Assembly (NCBI GenBank): GCA_903864485.1
Contig: CAIPGD010000095.1
Coordinates: 1 to 11,683, forward strand
Origin: an uncultured bacterium
Lineage (GTDB): Bacteria; Pseudomonadota; Gammaproteobacteria; Burkholderiales; Burkholderiaceae_E
Length of the DNA: 11,683 nt
Reading direction: 5' to 3'
Shown one piece after another: positions 1-6,604 of this stretch. A program made the position numbers and the translations under genes. The notes under the pieces are model-generated. The model saw nothing but the letters and a program-made list of their open reading frames with translations. It searched no databases and was not told the DNA's origin. Numbering within the stretch: the stretch's first letter is position 1; each line of letters starts with the position of its first letter.

Positions 1-933
1 CGGGTACTCCGTGATGTCAGCGCAATTGAGCCTTCTGCGACCTTTCTCGGACGAAAGATGCGCCTGCCGCTTTTGCTGGCGCCCGTTGGCAGTCTCGAGC
101 TCTGCACACCCGAGGCAGGCGCGGCAGCGGCTCGAGCCGCCGAGCAGTTTGGGGTTGGCCACATGTTGAGCTCTGTTTGCGAGCCCGGAATGGCGGCACT
201 GGCTAAACAGGTGCCCAATGCGCTCCGAATTTTTCAGCTCTACGTGTATGGAGACACCGACTGGGTCGACCGGCACATCGAACAAGCGATTGAACTGGGC
301 AACAAGGCTTTCTGTTTCACGGTCGACATGGCGCTCTACAGCCGCCGCGAACGCGACATTGCCAAGCGCAATATCCGCAGGGCCGTGGTGCCTGGGCGTG
401 AATTTCTCGCCCAACTCAGCTGGAAGGACATCGAAAGAGTACGAAAGAAATACGATATCCCCTTCATTATTAAAGGAATAGGGACGGCGGATGACGCACT
501 GATTGCGGTCGATCACGGGGTCGACATCATTTACATTTCCAATCATGGCGGCCGGCAACTCGACCATGATCTGGGTTCCATGGACGTCCTCCCCGAAATC
601 GTCGCAGCCGTCAAACAACGCGCCAAAATCATCGTAGACGGCGGATTTAATCGGGGCACGGACATCGTCAAGGCCATCGCGCTTGGCGCCGACCTCGTCG
701 CTTTGGGCCGGATGCAGTGCATGGGCCTCGCGGCAGACGGTACCGCGGGATTGGTGCGGGTTCTCGAACTCCTCGAGACTGAGGTCAGGATCTGTCTGGG
801 CCTTCTTGGTGTGAATACTCTGACCGAACTCAACCCCTCCTACGTCCGACGCGCCTATCCCGCCAACCCGGCAAGCGCCCTAAGCGCCTTTCCGTTGCTC
901 AATGTTGAAACAATCGACTACCCGGGAGCCTGA
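1..933 (+). CDS. FMN-dependent alpha-hydroxy-acid dehydrogenase/oxidase (5'-truncated by window)
   Basis: This protein belongs to the lactate dehydrogenase/glycolate oxidase (FMN_dh) TIM-barrel family, which oxidises 2-hydroxy acids to 2-oxo acids with FMN. The frame is open from base 1, and the residues before the ATG at 58 (RVLRDVSAIEPSATFLG) match the family's usual N-terminal strand. The true start therefore lies upstream of the window and the ATG at 58 is internal. Visible motifs in order are APVG, LSSVCE, QLYVYGD, TVDMALYSRRERD, IIKGIGTADDA (FMN-contacting Lys at 472-474) and SNHGGRQLD, with the catalytic His at 544-546 and the substrate-binding Arg at 553-555. IVDGGFNRGTDIVKAIALGAD and GRMQCMGLA then form the FMN phosphate site. 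No key residue is missing in the visible part. The Bug gene starts one base after the stop, so the two are probably co-transcribed and the enzyme may act on the acid captured by that protein (inference). The exact substrate cannot be told. Confidence 0.9.
   Translation, partial: RVLRDVSAIEPSATFLGRKMRLPLLLAPVGSLELCTPEAGAAAARAAEQFGVGHMLSSVCEPGMAALAKQVPNALRIFQLYVYGDTDWVDRHIEQAIELGNKAFCFTVDMALYSRRERDIAKRNIRRAVVPGREFLAQLSWKDIERVRKKYDIPFIIKGIGTADDALIAVDHGVDIIYISNHGGRQLDHDLGSMDVLPEIVAAVKQRAKIIVDGGFNRGTDIVKAIALGADLVALGRMQCMGLAADGTAGLVRVLELLETEVRICLGLLGVNTLTELNPSYVRRAYPANPASALSAFPLLNVETIDYPGA
924..928 (+). promoter_or_regulatory. Ribosome binding site that fixes the start of the first Bug gene
   Basis: GGGAG lies inside the last codons of the dehydrogenase gene, six bases before the ATG at 935. 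It supports 935 over the in-frame ATG at 902, which would put a hydrophilic 11-residue extension before the signal peptide. Confidence 0.65.
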
Positions 934-934
934 A

Positions 935-1921
935 ATGTATTCACGTAGTTTCTCCGTTTTACTTCGCAATTTATTGAAAAGTATCGCAATTTTTATATTA
1001 GGTTCCGCTCCACTATTCGCTCAAAGCAATTATCCGAACCGGCCGGTCAAGTTGATCGTTCCGTTTCCCGCTGGGCAGGCAACCGACATTGCTGCACGAA
1101 TGCTCGGCGAGGGACTCGCAAAAATCTGGGGGCAGCAAGTGGTGGTTGAGAACAAAACTGGGGTACCCGGGATGCTGGCTGGACGAGATGCCCCTCCGGA
1201 CGGATATACCCTGACGATGGGCTCGAGTGGCACGCTCGCCGTCAACCCGGGCGTGTACAACAAACTCCCGTATGAGGGTGCAAAAGATTATGTCCTCATC
1301 AATGGTGCAAACATTGCCCCGATGATCATCGTGGCGAGCCCGAGCGCCCCGTTTACAACGCTAAAAGAGCTCATCGAAGCAGCCCGAAAAGAACCCGGCA
1401 AATACACCATTGGATTTGGTGGGGTTAACAATACCCAGCACCTGACGGGCGAGTACTTCAAGTCGCGCGCCGGGATCGACCTCGTTGGCGTTAATTACAA
1501 AGGCAGCGCCGCCGCTGTGACCGATCTGCTGGGCGGCCAGATACACCTTCTGGTCGACAGCCTTGCTTCCACCCTGCCCCACATTAAAGCCGGCAAAATT
1601 AGGCCGCTCGCCATCACGACGCTACAGCGGGTGCCCCAGTTGCCCGATCTACCGACCGCTGCCGAGTTGGGTTTTCCTGGCTTTGAGGGTGTTGGCTGGG
1701 CTGGTCTGATCGCCCCAAAGGGGACACCGGCCGACATTGTTGAGAAAATCAGCACCGATGCCCGCAAAGTGTTGAACGAACCCCAGATGCGGGAGCGTCT
1801 GATCGAACGCGGCATGGTCGTTGACCCCCGCAACGCCCGCGAATGGGGTGAGTTCGTGAATGCCGAAGTCGTCAAATGGGCTGAGGTCGCTAAGCGAGCC
1901 AACGTCAAAGCGGTTGACTGA
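935..1921 (+). CDS. Tripartite tricarboxylate transporter (Bug/TctC) family substrate-binding protein
   Basis: This is a periplasmic solute-binding protein of the Bug family, which binds carboxylates and other small organic acids in a two-lobed cleft. From the ATG at 935 it has 328 residues, normal for the family. A Sec signal peptide (Arg4, Arg11, Lys15, a hydrophobic core about 16-28) ends at LFA|Q. Family marks are YPNRPVKLIVPFPAGQATDIAAR near the mature N-terminus, VVENKTGVPGM, PPDGYTL, VNYKGSAAAVTDLLGG and LPTAAELGFPGFE. The start follows the upstream stop by one base and has a good ribosome binding site, which indicates co-transcription with the alpha-hydroxy-acid dehydrogenase. No tctA/tctB membrane genes are in the window, so it is an orphan binding protein, as is common in Burkholderiales. 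The first ~30 codons are AT-rich compared with the rest, which is common at translation starts. The ligand is unknown. Confidence 0.93.
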   Translation: MYSRSFSVLLRNLLKSIAIFILGSAPLFAQSNYPNRPVKLIVPFPAGQATDIAARMLGEGLAKIWGQQVVVENKTGVPGMLAGRDAPPDGYTLTMGSSGTLAVNPGVYNKLPYEGAKDYVLINGANIAPMIIVASPSAPFTTLKELIEAARKEPGKYTIGFGGVNNTQHLTGEYFKSRAGIDLVGVNYKGSAAAVTDLLGGQIHLLVDSLASTLPHIKAGKIRPLAITTLQRVPQLPDLPTAAELGFPGFEGVGWAGLIAPKGTPADIVEKISTDARKVLNEPQMRERLIERGMVVDPRNAREWGEFVNAEVVKWAEVAKRANVKAVD

Positions 1922-1943
1922 CGTGCGGCCGCCCCGCTAATAA

Positions 1944-2693
1944 CTACTTGATCTTGAACGCCGCCTTATAGGCGTCAAATAAGACCCGCAGTTCACCCAC
2001 GGGATCCTTGCTGCTGTCGATCCGCAAATCAATATTGCGGGCATAACTGTTGGTCGTCGTTGCTTCGTTAAGCACCACGATCGCCGCAGAGATTTTCCCG
2101 CGGCGATCTCCACCGGCCTTCTGCCCGGCTTCTAGTGCCGTCATGATGCGGTCGGCGAGTGTGCCTGGCGTATTCTCGAACGCGGTAACCATGGCCTCAA
2201 GGGTCTCGCGGCCAACCAGAATGTTGCCAGCGACAACGGCATCTTTGCCGATGATGTGCCCCTTGAAGTCGTCAGATTTCGAGCCCGTGAAAGCGGCCTG
2301 GGTGCCCTTAGAGGACATCACCGACAGTTGACGCTCCTCGCGTTTTTCGTCGGCCAAGAGCGCAGCATCGAGGGCCTCCGCCGCAGTAGCCCCTTGCCGC
2401 AGGCGCTCGATCGCATCCCTGGCAAGCACCGTGTTGGTATTGGCCTGGCTAGCAACTGCACCGAGTCCAAATTCCACGAGCAGGACGCGATTTCCAACCG
2501 AAAGCCTTGCCGTCGAAACCGCACCGCCGACAGCACCCGTAGCCGGATCCCGGGCGACAATCGAAAAGGTGTTGTCCCATTGGTCACGGTCCGCGTCCAG
2601 GTCCGGGTCTGGGCCATTGGCCGCGTGCACTGAAAGAGCCAAGGGAAAAATGAGTGCACAGGGCAGATTGCGCAGCAGGTGACTGAGTTTCAT
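1944..2693 (-). CDS. Exported DUF1028 (Ntn-hydrolase-like) family protein
   Basis: This is a DUF1028 family protein, a group placed in the Ntn-hydrolase superfamily on structural grounds and of unproven activity. From the ATG at 2693 it has 249 residues. An N-terminal signal peptide (Lys2, Arg8, hydrophobic core about 9-20, likely cleavage near SVHA|A) is followed by an Asp-rich linker (about 28-40). The DUF1028 core then runs to the C-terminus: NTFSIVARDP (residues 41-50), GAVASQANTN, RQLSVM, AGNILVG, EAGQKAGGDRRGKISAA and IDLRIDSSKDPVGELR. Thr42 sits where most family members have Thr directly after the initiator Met and is the presumed nucleophile. The signal peptide is notable, because as I recall the family most are leaderless. 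It is the last gene of the minus-strand operon, 13 bp after the permease stop, with no clear ribosome binding site. A longer in-frame start at 2780 would lie inside the permease gene and destroy the signal peptide, so I reject it. Confidence 0.85.
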   Translation of the reverse strand: MKLSHLLRNLPCALIFPLALSVHAANGPDPDLDADRDQWDNTFSIVARDPATGAVGGAVSTARLSVGNRVLLVEFGLGAVASQANTNTVLARDAIERLRQGATAAEALDAALLADEKREERQLSVMSSKGTQAAFTGSKSDDFKGHIIGKDAVVAGNILVGRETLEAMVTAFENTPGTLADRIMTALEAGQKAGGDRRGKISAAIVVLNEATTTNSYARNIDLRIDSSKDPVGELRVLFDAYKAAFKIK

Positions 2694-2706
2694 AAATTGA
2701 CGATGA

Positions 2707-3921
2707 TTACTTCTTGAGGGCCGAGGCCAGATTCTCACGCTGAATCCGCCATGCGGGCAAGGCGGCCAACGCGAGACCAATCGAGAAAATCGCTAGGGAT
2801 ACCTGCAACTCCGATGCACCCAGGCTCGGCTCCAGGGCGATACCTGTGCTGCGGGCCAGCCAGGCGCTGATGCCGAACGACAGACCATAACCGCACATCA
2901 ATCCAGCGATCACACCGACCCCGACCAAGGATGCGGTGAAACCCCACGCAACCGCGAACAGATACCGGCGCGGCGCACCCAGCGCACGTAGCGTGGTGAA
3001 CTGAGGGACCAGCAACCGAAACAAGATGAAGACACTGGCGACGATTGCCAGTAACACCAGCGCCTGGGTCACCACCGCCAGCAAGCTCATCAATTGGCGC
3101 ACGTCCCCCAGGATGTCGTAGAGCAGCAGCAACGCCTCGGCTGGGAAAAAAGCCATGGACTCGGCCCCCGTATAAGCGGCGCGCAACTGATAGGCCATGG
3201 CAAGCTTGTCGGTATGCACGACCGCGGCCGGAACACCCGGCGTGAACGGTGGATCGAACGGTGGACCCACCTGAGCCGAATCCGGTGCATGGCCGTTTGG
3301 CTGCCCGTGCAGCGACCAAACGAGCTCGACCGGCACCAACACAGCAAGGTCCCAGGGCGAACCGGTCGGCCTCATTCGGCCGACCACCGTGACCTCAAGG
3401 TCATGCGAATCCAGGCCTTGCCCGCTGGCCGCGCCTGCGTCGCGAACACCATGTGCCGGCCTAAACTGATCGCCGACCTGAAGCGGCGAGGTCGCTCCGA
3501 CTACTGCCTCGTCCCGAGTGGCGAACATTCGCCCCTGAGCGAGCCCGCGCGACAGGTGCTCGACCAGTTTAGAGACGACCCCAACGACGGGCGCTCCGCG
3601 ATCACTGTCACCGAACGCCAGCGGCGACACGAATCTGGCACGCGGCTCGTTAAGCAGTTTGCCGGTCAGATCGGCACTGAGCAGCTGGCTGGCGCCAGTC
3701 CGCAAAAAAACAGCGGTAAACAGCGCATCAGTGCGGCTTCCCGGTGGCGCCACAATCAGCGTGAAGCGGTCGGCTGCACGCGCGCTGCCGGCGCGTAACG
3801 CCCTCTCCTGCGACAGGATTGCAACCGCCAATGCAACACCGGCAGCCACCAATAAAACAAACGCCAAAGCGCTAAAACGATATCGCAGCAGCGCAGCGCG
3901 GATCAGGGGCCAGGGGTTCAT
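2707..3921 (-). CDS. ABC transporter permease, FtsX/MacB type
   Basis: This inner-membrane permease has 404 residues. The topology is one N-terminal membrane helix (about 16-36), a large periplasmic domain (about 40-275), then three C-terminal helices of the FtsX domain. These contain LMSLLAVVTQALVLLAIV, the AVAWGFTASLVGVGVIAG helix and LAIFSIGLALAALPAW. This 1+3 layout is that of MacB/LolC-type ABC systems, which usually act on periplasmic or membrane substrates rather than moving solutes through a pore. The motif FPAEALLLLYDILGDVR, just before TM2, looks characteristic of a subfamily. The periplasmic domain carries scattered His residues (for example LHGQPNGHAPDS), which may or may not matter. 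The ATG overlaps the ATPase stop as ATGA (3918-3921), so the two are translationally coupled. The C-terminal end is basic and polar (RIQRENLASALKK). Substrate unknown. Confidence 0.88.
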   Translation of the reverse strand: MNPWPLIRAALLRYRFSALAFVLLVAAGVALAVAILSQERALRAGSARAADRFTLIVAPPGSRTDALFTAVFLRTGASQLLSADLTGKLLNEPRARFVSPLAFGDSDRGAPVVGVVSKLVEHLSRGLAQGRMFATRDEAVVGATSPLQVGDQFRPAHGVRDAGAASGQGLDSHDLEVTVVGRMRPTGSPWDLAVLVPVELVWSLHGQPNGHAPDSAQVGPPFDPPFTPGVPAAVVHTDKLAMAYQLRAAYTGAESMAFFPAEALLLLYDILGDVRQLMSLLAVVTQALVLLAIVASVFILFRLLVPQFTTLRALGAPRRYLFAVAWGFTASLVGVGVIAGLMCGYGLSFGISAWLARSTGIALEPSLGASELQVSLAIFSIGLALAALPAWRIQRENLASALKK

Positions 3922-4604
3922 CTCGAAACAACCGATCCGGATTGAATACGTCCCGCCTTTAGGGTGACAACGCGGTCCGCAAGCGCCACCACTTTGTCGT
4001 CATGGCTGACAATCGCAACCACCTTGCCCTCTTTCGCAAGCACCTTCAGCGACATCGCAATGCGCTGACCATTCTCGGCATCAAGACTGGCCGTCGGCTC
4101 GTCGGCCAGTATCAGCGGCGGATCCAGTAAAAGGGCCCGGGCGAGTGCGACCCGTTGCTGCTCGCCGCGTGACAGGCGCGCGACCGATCCGCGGCGCCTC
4201 GGCACCATTAATTGTTCAAGAAGTTGTTGAGCCCGCGCCAGCAACCCTTTGGGCAATCGGGCGCTTTGGAATTGAGCTGGTAACAGAACGTTGCCCAGCG
4301 CATCGAGTTCATCGATCAAGCGAAAATCCTGGAACACCATCCCGCAATGCTTGAGTCGCCAGGCATCGCGTTGCGACTCTGGCAAGGCATTGACAACGGT
4401 CGCACCGAAGGTGATCTGGCCCAGTTGTGGCAGAACGATGCCAGCCAGTGCTTGCAACAAGCTGGACTTTCCCGAACCCGACGGGCCAACGATGACCGTG
4501 AGTTCGCCCGCCGCGAACTGCGCGCTCACATCGTCCAGAGCGTGTATTGAGCTTGCGCCAGAATCGGAAAAGCTCAGCCGCAGCGCATGAGCTGCGAGCG
4601 TCAT
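3918..4604 (-). CDS. ABC transporter ATP-binding protein (LolD/MacB type)
   Basis: This cytoplasmic ATPase subunit of 228 residues powers the adjacent FtsX-type permease. All catalytic motifs are intact: Walker A GPSGSGKS (40-47), Q-loop Gln92 in VFQDFRLID, signature LSRGEQQ (144-150), Walker B LILADE (164-169), D-loop SLD (173-175) and switch His201 in VSHDD. Length and motif spacing are those of the LolD/MacB/FtsE group. The start codon overlaps the stop of the upstream small CPFC gene as ATGA (4601-4604), and its own stop overlaps the permease ATG in the same way, so all three should be made in matched amounts. A single ATPase with a single permease implies a homodimeric 2+2 transporter. 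Confidence 0.95.
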   Translation of the reverse strand: MTLAAHALRLSFSDSGASSIHALDDVSAQFAAGELTVIVGPSGSGKSSLLQALAGIVLPQLGQITFGATVVNALPESQRDAWRLKHCGMVFQDFRLIDELDALGNVLLPAQFQSARLPKGLLARAQQLLEQLMVPRRRGSVARLSRGEQQRVALARALLLDPPLILADEPTASLDAENGQRIAMSLKVLAKEGKVVAIVSHDDKVVALADRVVTLKAGRIQSGSVVSR

Positions 4605-5053
4605 AACGCCTGAAACGTGGCGTCAACGAGGCGTACGCGGCTAACGAACCCGGTTGCCGCATCGGTTTGAGGCCCGATCTCGAGCCTGCCTTCGACCTGG
4701 ATCAGCTTGCCCGGCCGTATTGCTTCCTGGCGTTTCTTCATACGAACAAAAACGATTGTGTCGATCCACTCGTCCTCGGAGGCACAAAAGGGACAGGTTT
4801 CGACCGGCGAATTCGACAGCACAAAAAAATCCGACTCTACTTTGAGGTGTGGAGCCATGAAACCCTGCATGCTGATCGACTTACCAGCCAACTTCTTTGC
4901 GGTCTCGGAATAGCTCTTGTCATCCCGATAAAGCTCGAACATGCGGATTCGCGGAAGTTCCGCCGCCAGGGACGGCTTCAAACCCAGCGGCCCCAGTGAC
5001 AAAACGGGGATCGCCGCGACTGCAGCAACGAGGCGACGACGGATACTTTGCAT
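4601..5053 (-). CDS. Small exported protein resembling DUF3299, with a CPFC motif
   Basis: The product has 150 residues. Its leader begins MQSIRRRLVA with a hydrophobic stretch to about residue 30 (PSLA|AE); the RRR suggests either a Sec or a Tat leader. The mature part is predicted mostly beta. It shows GKSISMQGFMAPHL (57-70), a CPFC motif (Cys87, Cys90), DTIVFVRM, LIQVEGRLEIG and TGFVSRVRLVDA. This arrangement resembles DUF3299 proteins as I recall them (gain of GKxVxxxGFMxPL, a strand, then VxGxLxxG). CxxC could be a metal site or a redox pair; the sequence does not decide. It starts 3 bp after the peptidase stop and is coupled by ATGA to the ATPase gene, so it is probably a periplasmic partner of the ABC transporter. 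From memory, DUF3299-type genes sit beside ABC ATPase/FtsX permease pairs in zinc-linked clusters of Vibrio; this link is tentative. Confidence 0.7.
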   Translation of the reverse strand: MQSIRRRLVAAVAAIPVLSLGPLGLKPSLAAELPRIRMFELYRDDKSYSETAKKLAGKSISMQGFMAPHLKVESDFFVLSNSPVETCPFCASEDEWIDTIVFVRMKKRQEAIRPGKLIQVEGRLEIGPQTDAATGFVSRVRLVDATFQAL

Positions 5054-5056
5054 TGC

Positions 5057-6358
5057 TTACTGCATGCCGGTCGCAGTCAGAACGATACTGAGACTCGTCG
5101 TCATTGCTTTGACCATGGGCTCCTTCTCGACGTCAACCCACTCGTCCAGCGAATGCGAGCGGCCGCTCTTGTCCGGCGCCATTCGACCGATGGTGAGCGC
5201 GGGAATACCGAGATTCATGGGTAGGTTCGAGTCGGTCGAGCTCCAACCATAGGTCACCTGGTATCCGCCCGCCTCAATCGCTGCTTTGGTGATTTGAACA
5301 AGCTCAGTTTTAGGGTCAGTGCTCCCAGCTGGGCGGTCTCCGATCAGCCGGGCTTCGACCTTGATTCGGCCTTCCTTGGTGGAGCGCGCAAAGTTCTCGC
5401 CTTCGCCCGCATCCTGCATGATCTTCAGCATGCGGTCTTCGACTCGCTTGAGTTCGACGGGCGCTTCCGAACGCATATCGATTTCCATCCAGGCATCGAC
5501 TGGGATCGAATTCACCGACGTGCCTCCGCCAACCAGACCGATGCTATAGGTCGTTTTAGGCGAAGTGGGCACCTGGATCCGCGAGAACTCCGAAGCTGCC
5601 TGCCCCATCGCGAACATCGGGTTGACCAGACCAAATGCGCCAAAACTGTGTCCGCCAGGGCCAGTGAAGGTCACCCGATAGCGCTTGGAACCAACCCCAC
5701 CATTGGTGATCACCGATACGCTCCCGGATTCGATGGAAAAGAACGATTTGATCTTGTCCTTGTAAGGACCCTTGGTGAAGAGGTGCCGCACACCGCGCAG
5801 ATCACCGGGGCCTTCTTCGCCGACCGTGGCAACGAACAAAATGTCGTCACGTGTCTTGACATTGGCGGCTTCCATTGCACGCACGAAACCCAGCAGGACC
5901 GCGAGGCTCAGCGTGTCATCGCCCACACCAGGTGCGTATAGCTTATTGCCCTGGCGCTTGACCTGGACGTCCGTTCCCGGTGGAAAAACGGTGTCAAGGT
6001 GAGCGGAAACAACCACTACTTTGCCGTCGCCGAGAGTACCTCTGCGAAGCGCCAGCACGTTTCCTTCGTCGTCAATTTTTACGTCCGCTAGCCCTGCCGC
6101 CCGGATCATCTTCTCGAACTCCTTGGCTCGAACTTCTTCCTTAAACGGCGGTGCCGGGATTTCGGTCAGCTTGATGCCTTCGTCAACAATGCGGCCGTGC
6201 TCCTTGTCGAGGACGGCAGCGGCAGCCTTGAATGCTGGACTCGCGAGAATGCGCGCGACCTCGGCAGTCGGATTGACTTGGGCAAAGGCGTTTGAACAGC
6301 CAAGTGCAATGGCTAGATTGAGGCAGACAAATGAACGAAAGGTAGAGGTGGTCAGCAT
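5057..6358 (-). CDS. Exported M20/M25/M40 family zinc metallopeptidase
   Basis: This 433-residue enzyme is related to peptidase T/DapE/carboxypeptidase G2-type di-zinc hydrolases that cut peptides or amide bonds. A signal peptide (Arg8, hydrophobic core about 10-24, cleavage near AFA|Q) predicts a periplasmic enzyme. The zinc and catalytic residues are all visible: SAHLDT (His120, Asp122), bridging Asp147 in GVGDD, catalytic Glu181 and Glu182 in VGEEGPG, Glu210 in SIESG, and C-terminal His402 in GRSHSLDEW. The lid/dimerisation domain (about 222-330) has GPGGHS with His237, which completes the active site in trans in the family. It is the first gene of the minus-strand operon. The sequence before the ATG is C-rich with no good ribosome binding site, and an in-frame stop lies just upstream, so no longer start exists. 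Substrate is not predictable; exported M20 enzymes are less common than cytoplasmic ones. Confidence 0.92.
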   Translation of the reverse strand: MLTTSTFRSFVCLNLAIALGCSNAFAQVNPTAEVARILASPAFKAAAAVLDKEHGRIVDEGIKLTEIPAPPFKEEVRAKEFEKMIRAAGLADVKIDDEGNVLALRRGTLGDGKVVVVSAHLDTVFPPGTDVQVKRQGNKLYAPGVGDDTLSLAVLLGFVRAMEAANVKTRDDILFVATVGEEGPGDLRGVRHLFTKGPYKDKIKSFFSIESGSVSVITNGGVGSKRYRVTFTGPGGHSFGAFGLVNPMFAMGQAASEFSRIQVPTSPKTTYSIGLVGGGTSVNSIPVDAWMEIDMRSEAPVELKRVEDRMLKIMQDAGEGENFARSTKEGRIKVEARLIGDRPAGSTDPKTELVQITKAAIEAGGYQVTYGWSSTDSNLPMNLGIPALTIGRMAPDKSGRSHSLDEWVDVEKEPMVKAMTTSLSIVLTATGMQ

Positions 6359-6604
6359 GGGATGGGGATCTTAGAACTGGGGCTTACAAGAGAAGTGAGG
6401 GCCCACATTGTGTCCCAACCAAGCGGCAAAACGGCACCGCCGGATTCCGATCCTGGTCGTAGTCGAAGGGAAAGCCGCCACAGGCGCCAACTTCATCGCG
6501 ATGTCCGTCTTGTGACGGCCCTCGGTCCCGCGTGGTTCCTCCGGCAGATTCTGAGGCAAACTTCTTATTCAAACTCAAAATTCAGGTCAATTTAACCCCC
6601 AGCA
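6359..6604. promoter_or_regulatory. Divergent intergenic region between the peptidase operon and the second Bug gene
   Basis: This 246-bp gap must hold the promoter of the five-gene minus-strand operon and that of the second Bug gene. Bases 6550-6600 are distinctly AT-rich. On the minus strand TTGACC (6585-6590) matches a -35 box in five of six positions, with only a poor -10 (TAAGAA, 6562-6567) after 17 bp. If used, it would give the peptidase mRNA a leader of about 200 nt. I found no convincing promoter for the plus strand. Small open frames inside the gap lack ribosome binding sites and family resemblance. Confidence 0.35.

Noticed and set aside
58..60. ATG at 58 as the start of the alpha-hydroxy-acid dehydrogenase
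   Set aside because: The frame upstream is open to base 1 and encodes conserved family residues (DVS...TFLG), so the gene starts outside the window.
902..934. Upstream ATG at 902 for the first Bug protein
   Set aside because: It would add a hydrophilic extension before the signal peptide; the ATG at 935 has a well-spaced GGGAG.
1922..1943. Terminator between the convergent Bug and DUF1028 genes
   Set aside because: The 22-bp gap contains a GC-rich stretch but no hairpin with a T tract in either direction.
3094..3798. A 234-codon open frame on the + strand
   Set aside because: It lies fully opposite the well-supported permease gene, has no family resemblance and a Arg/His-rich composition typical of an antisense shadow.
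6362..6595. Short open frames on both strands in the intergenic gap (60-80 codons)
   Set aside because: None has a ribosome binding site or recognisable protein features, and the frames overlap each other on both strands.
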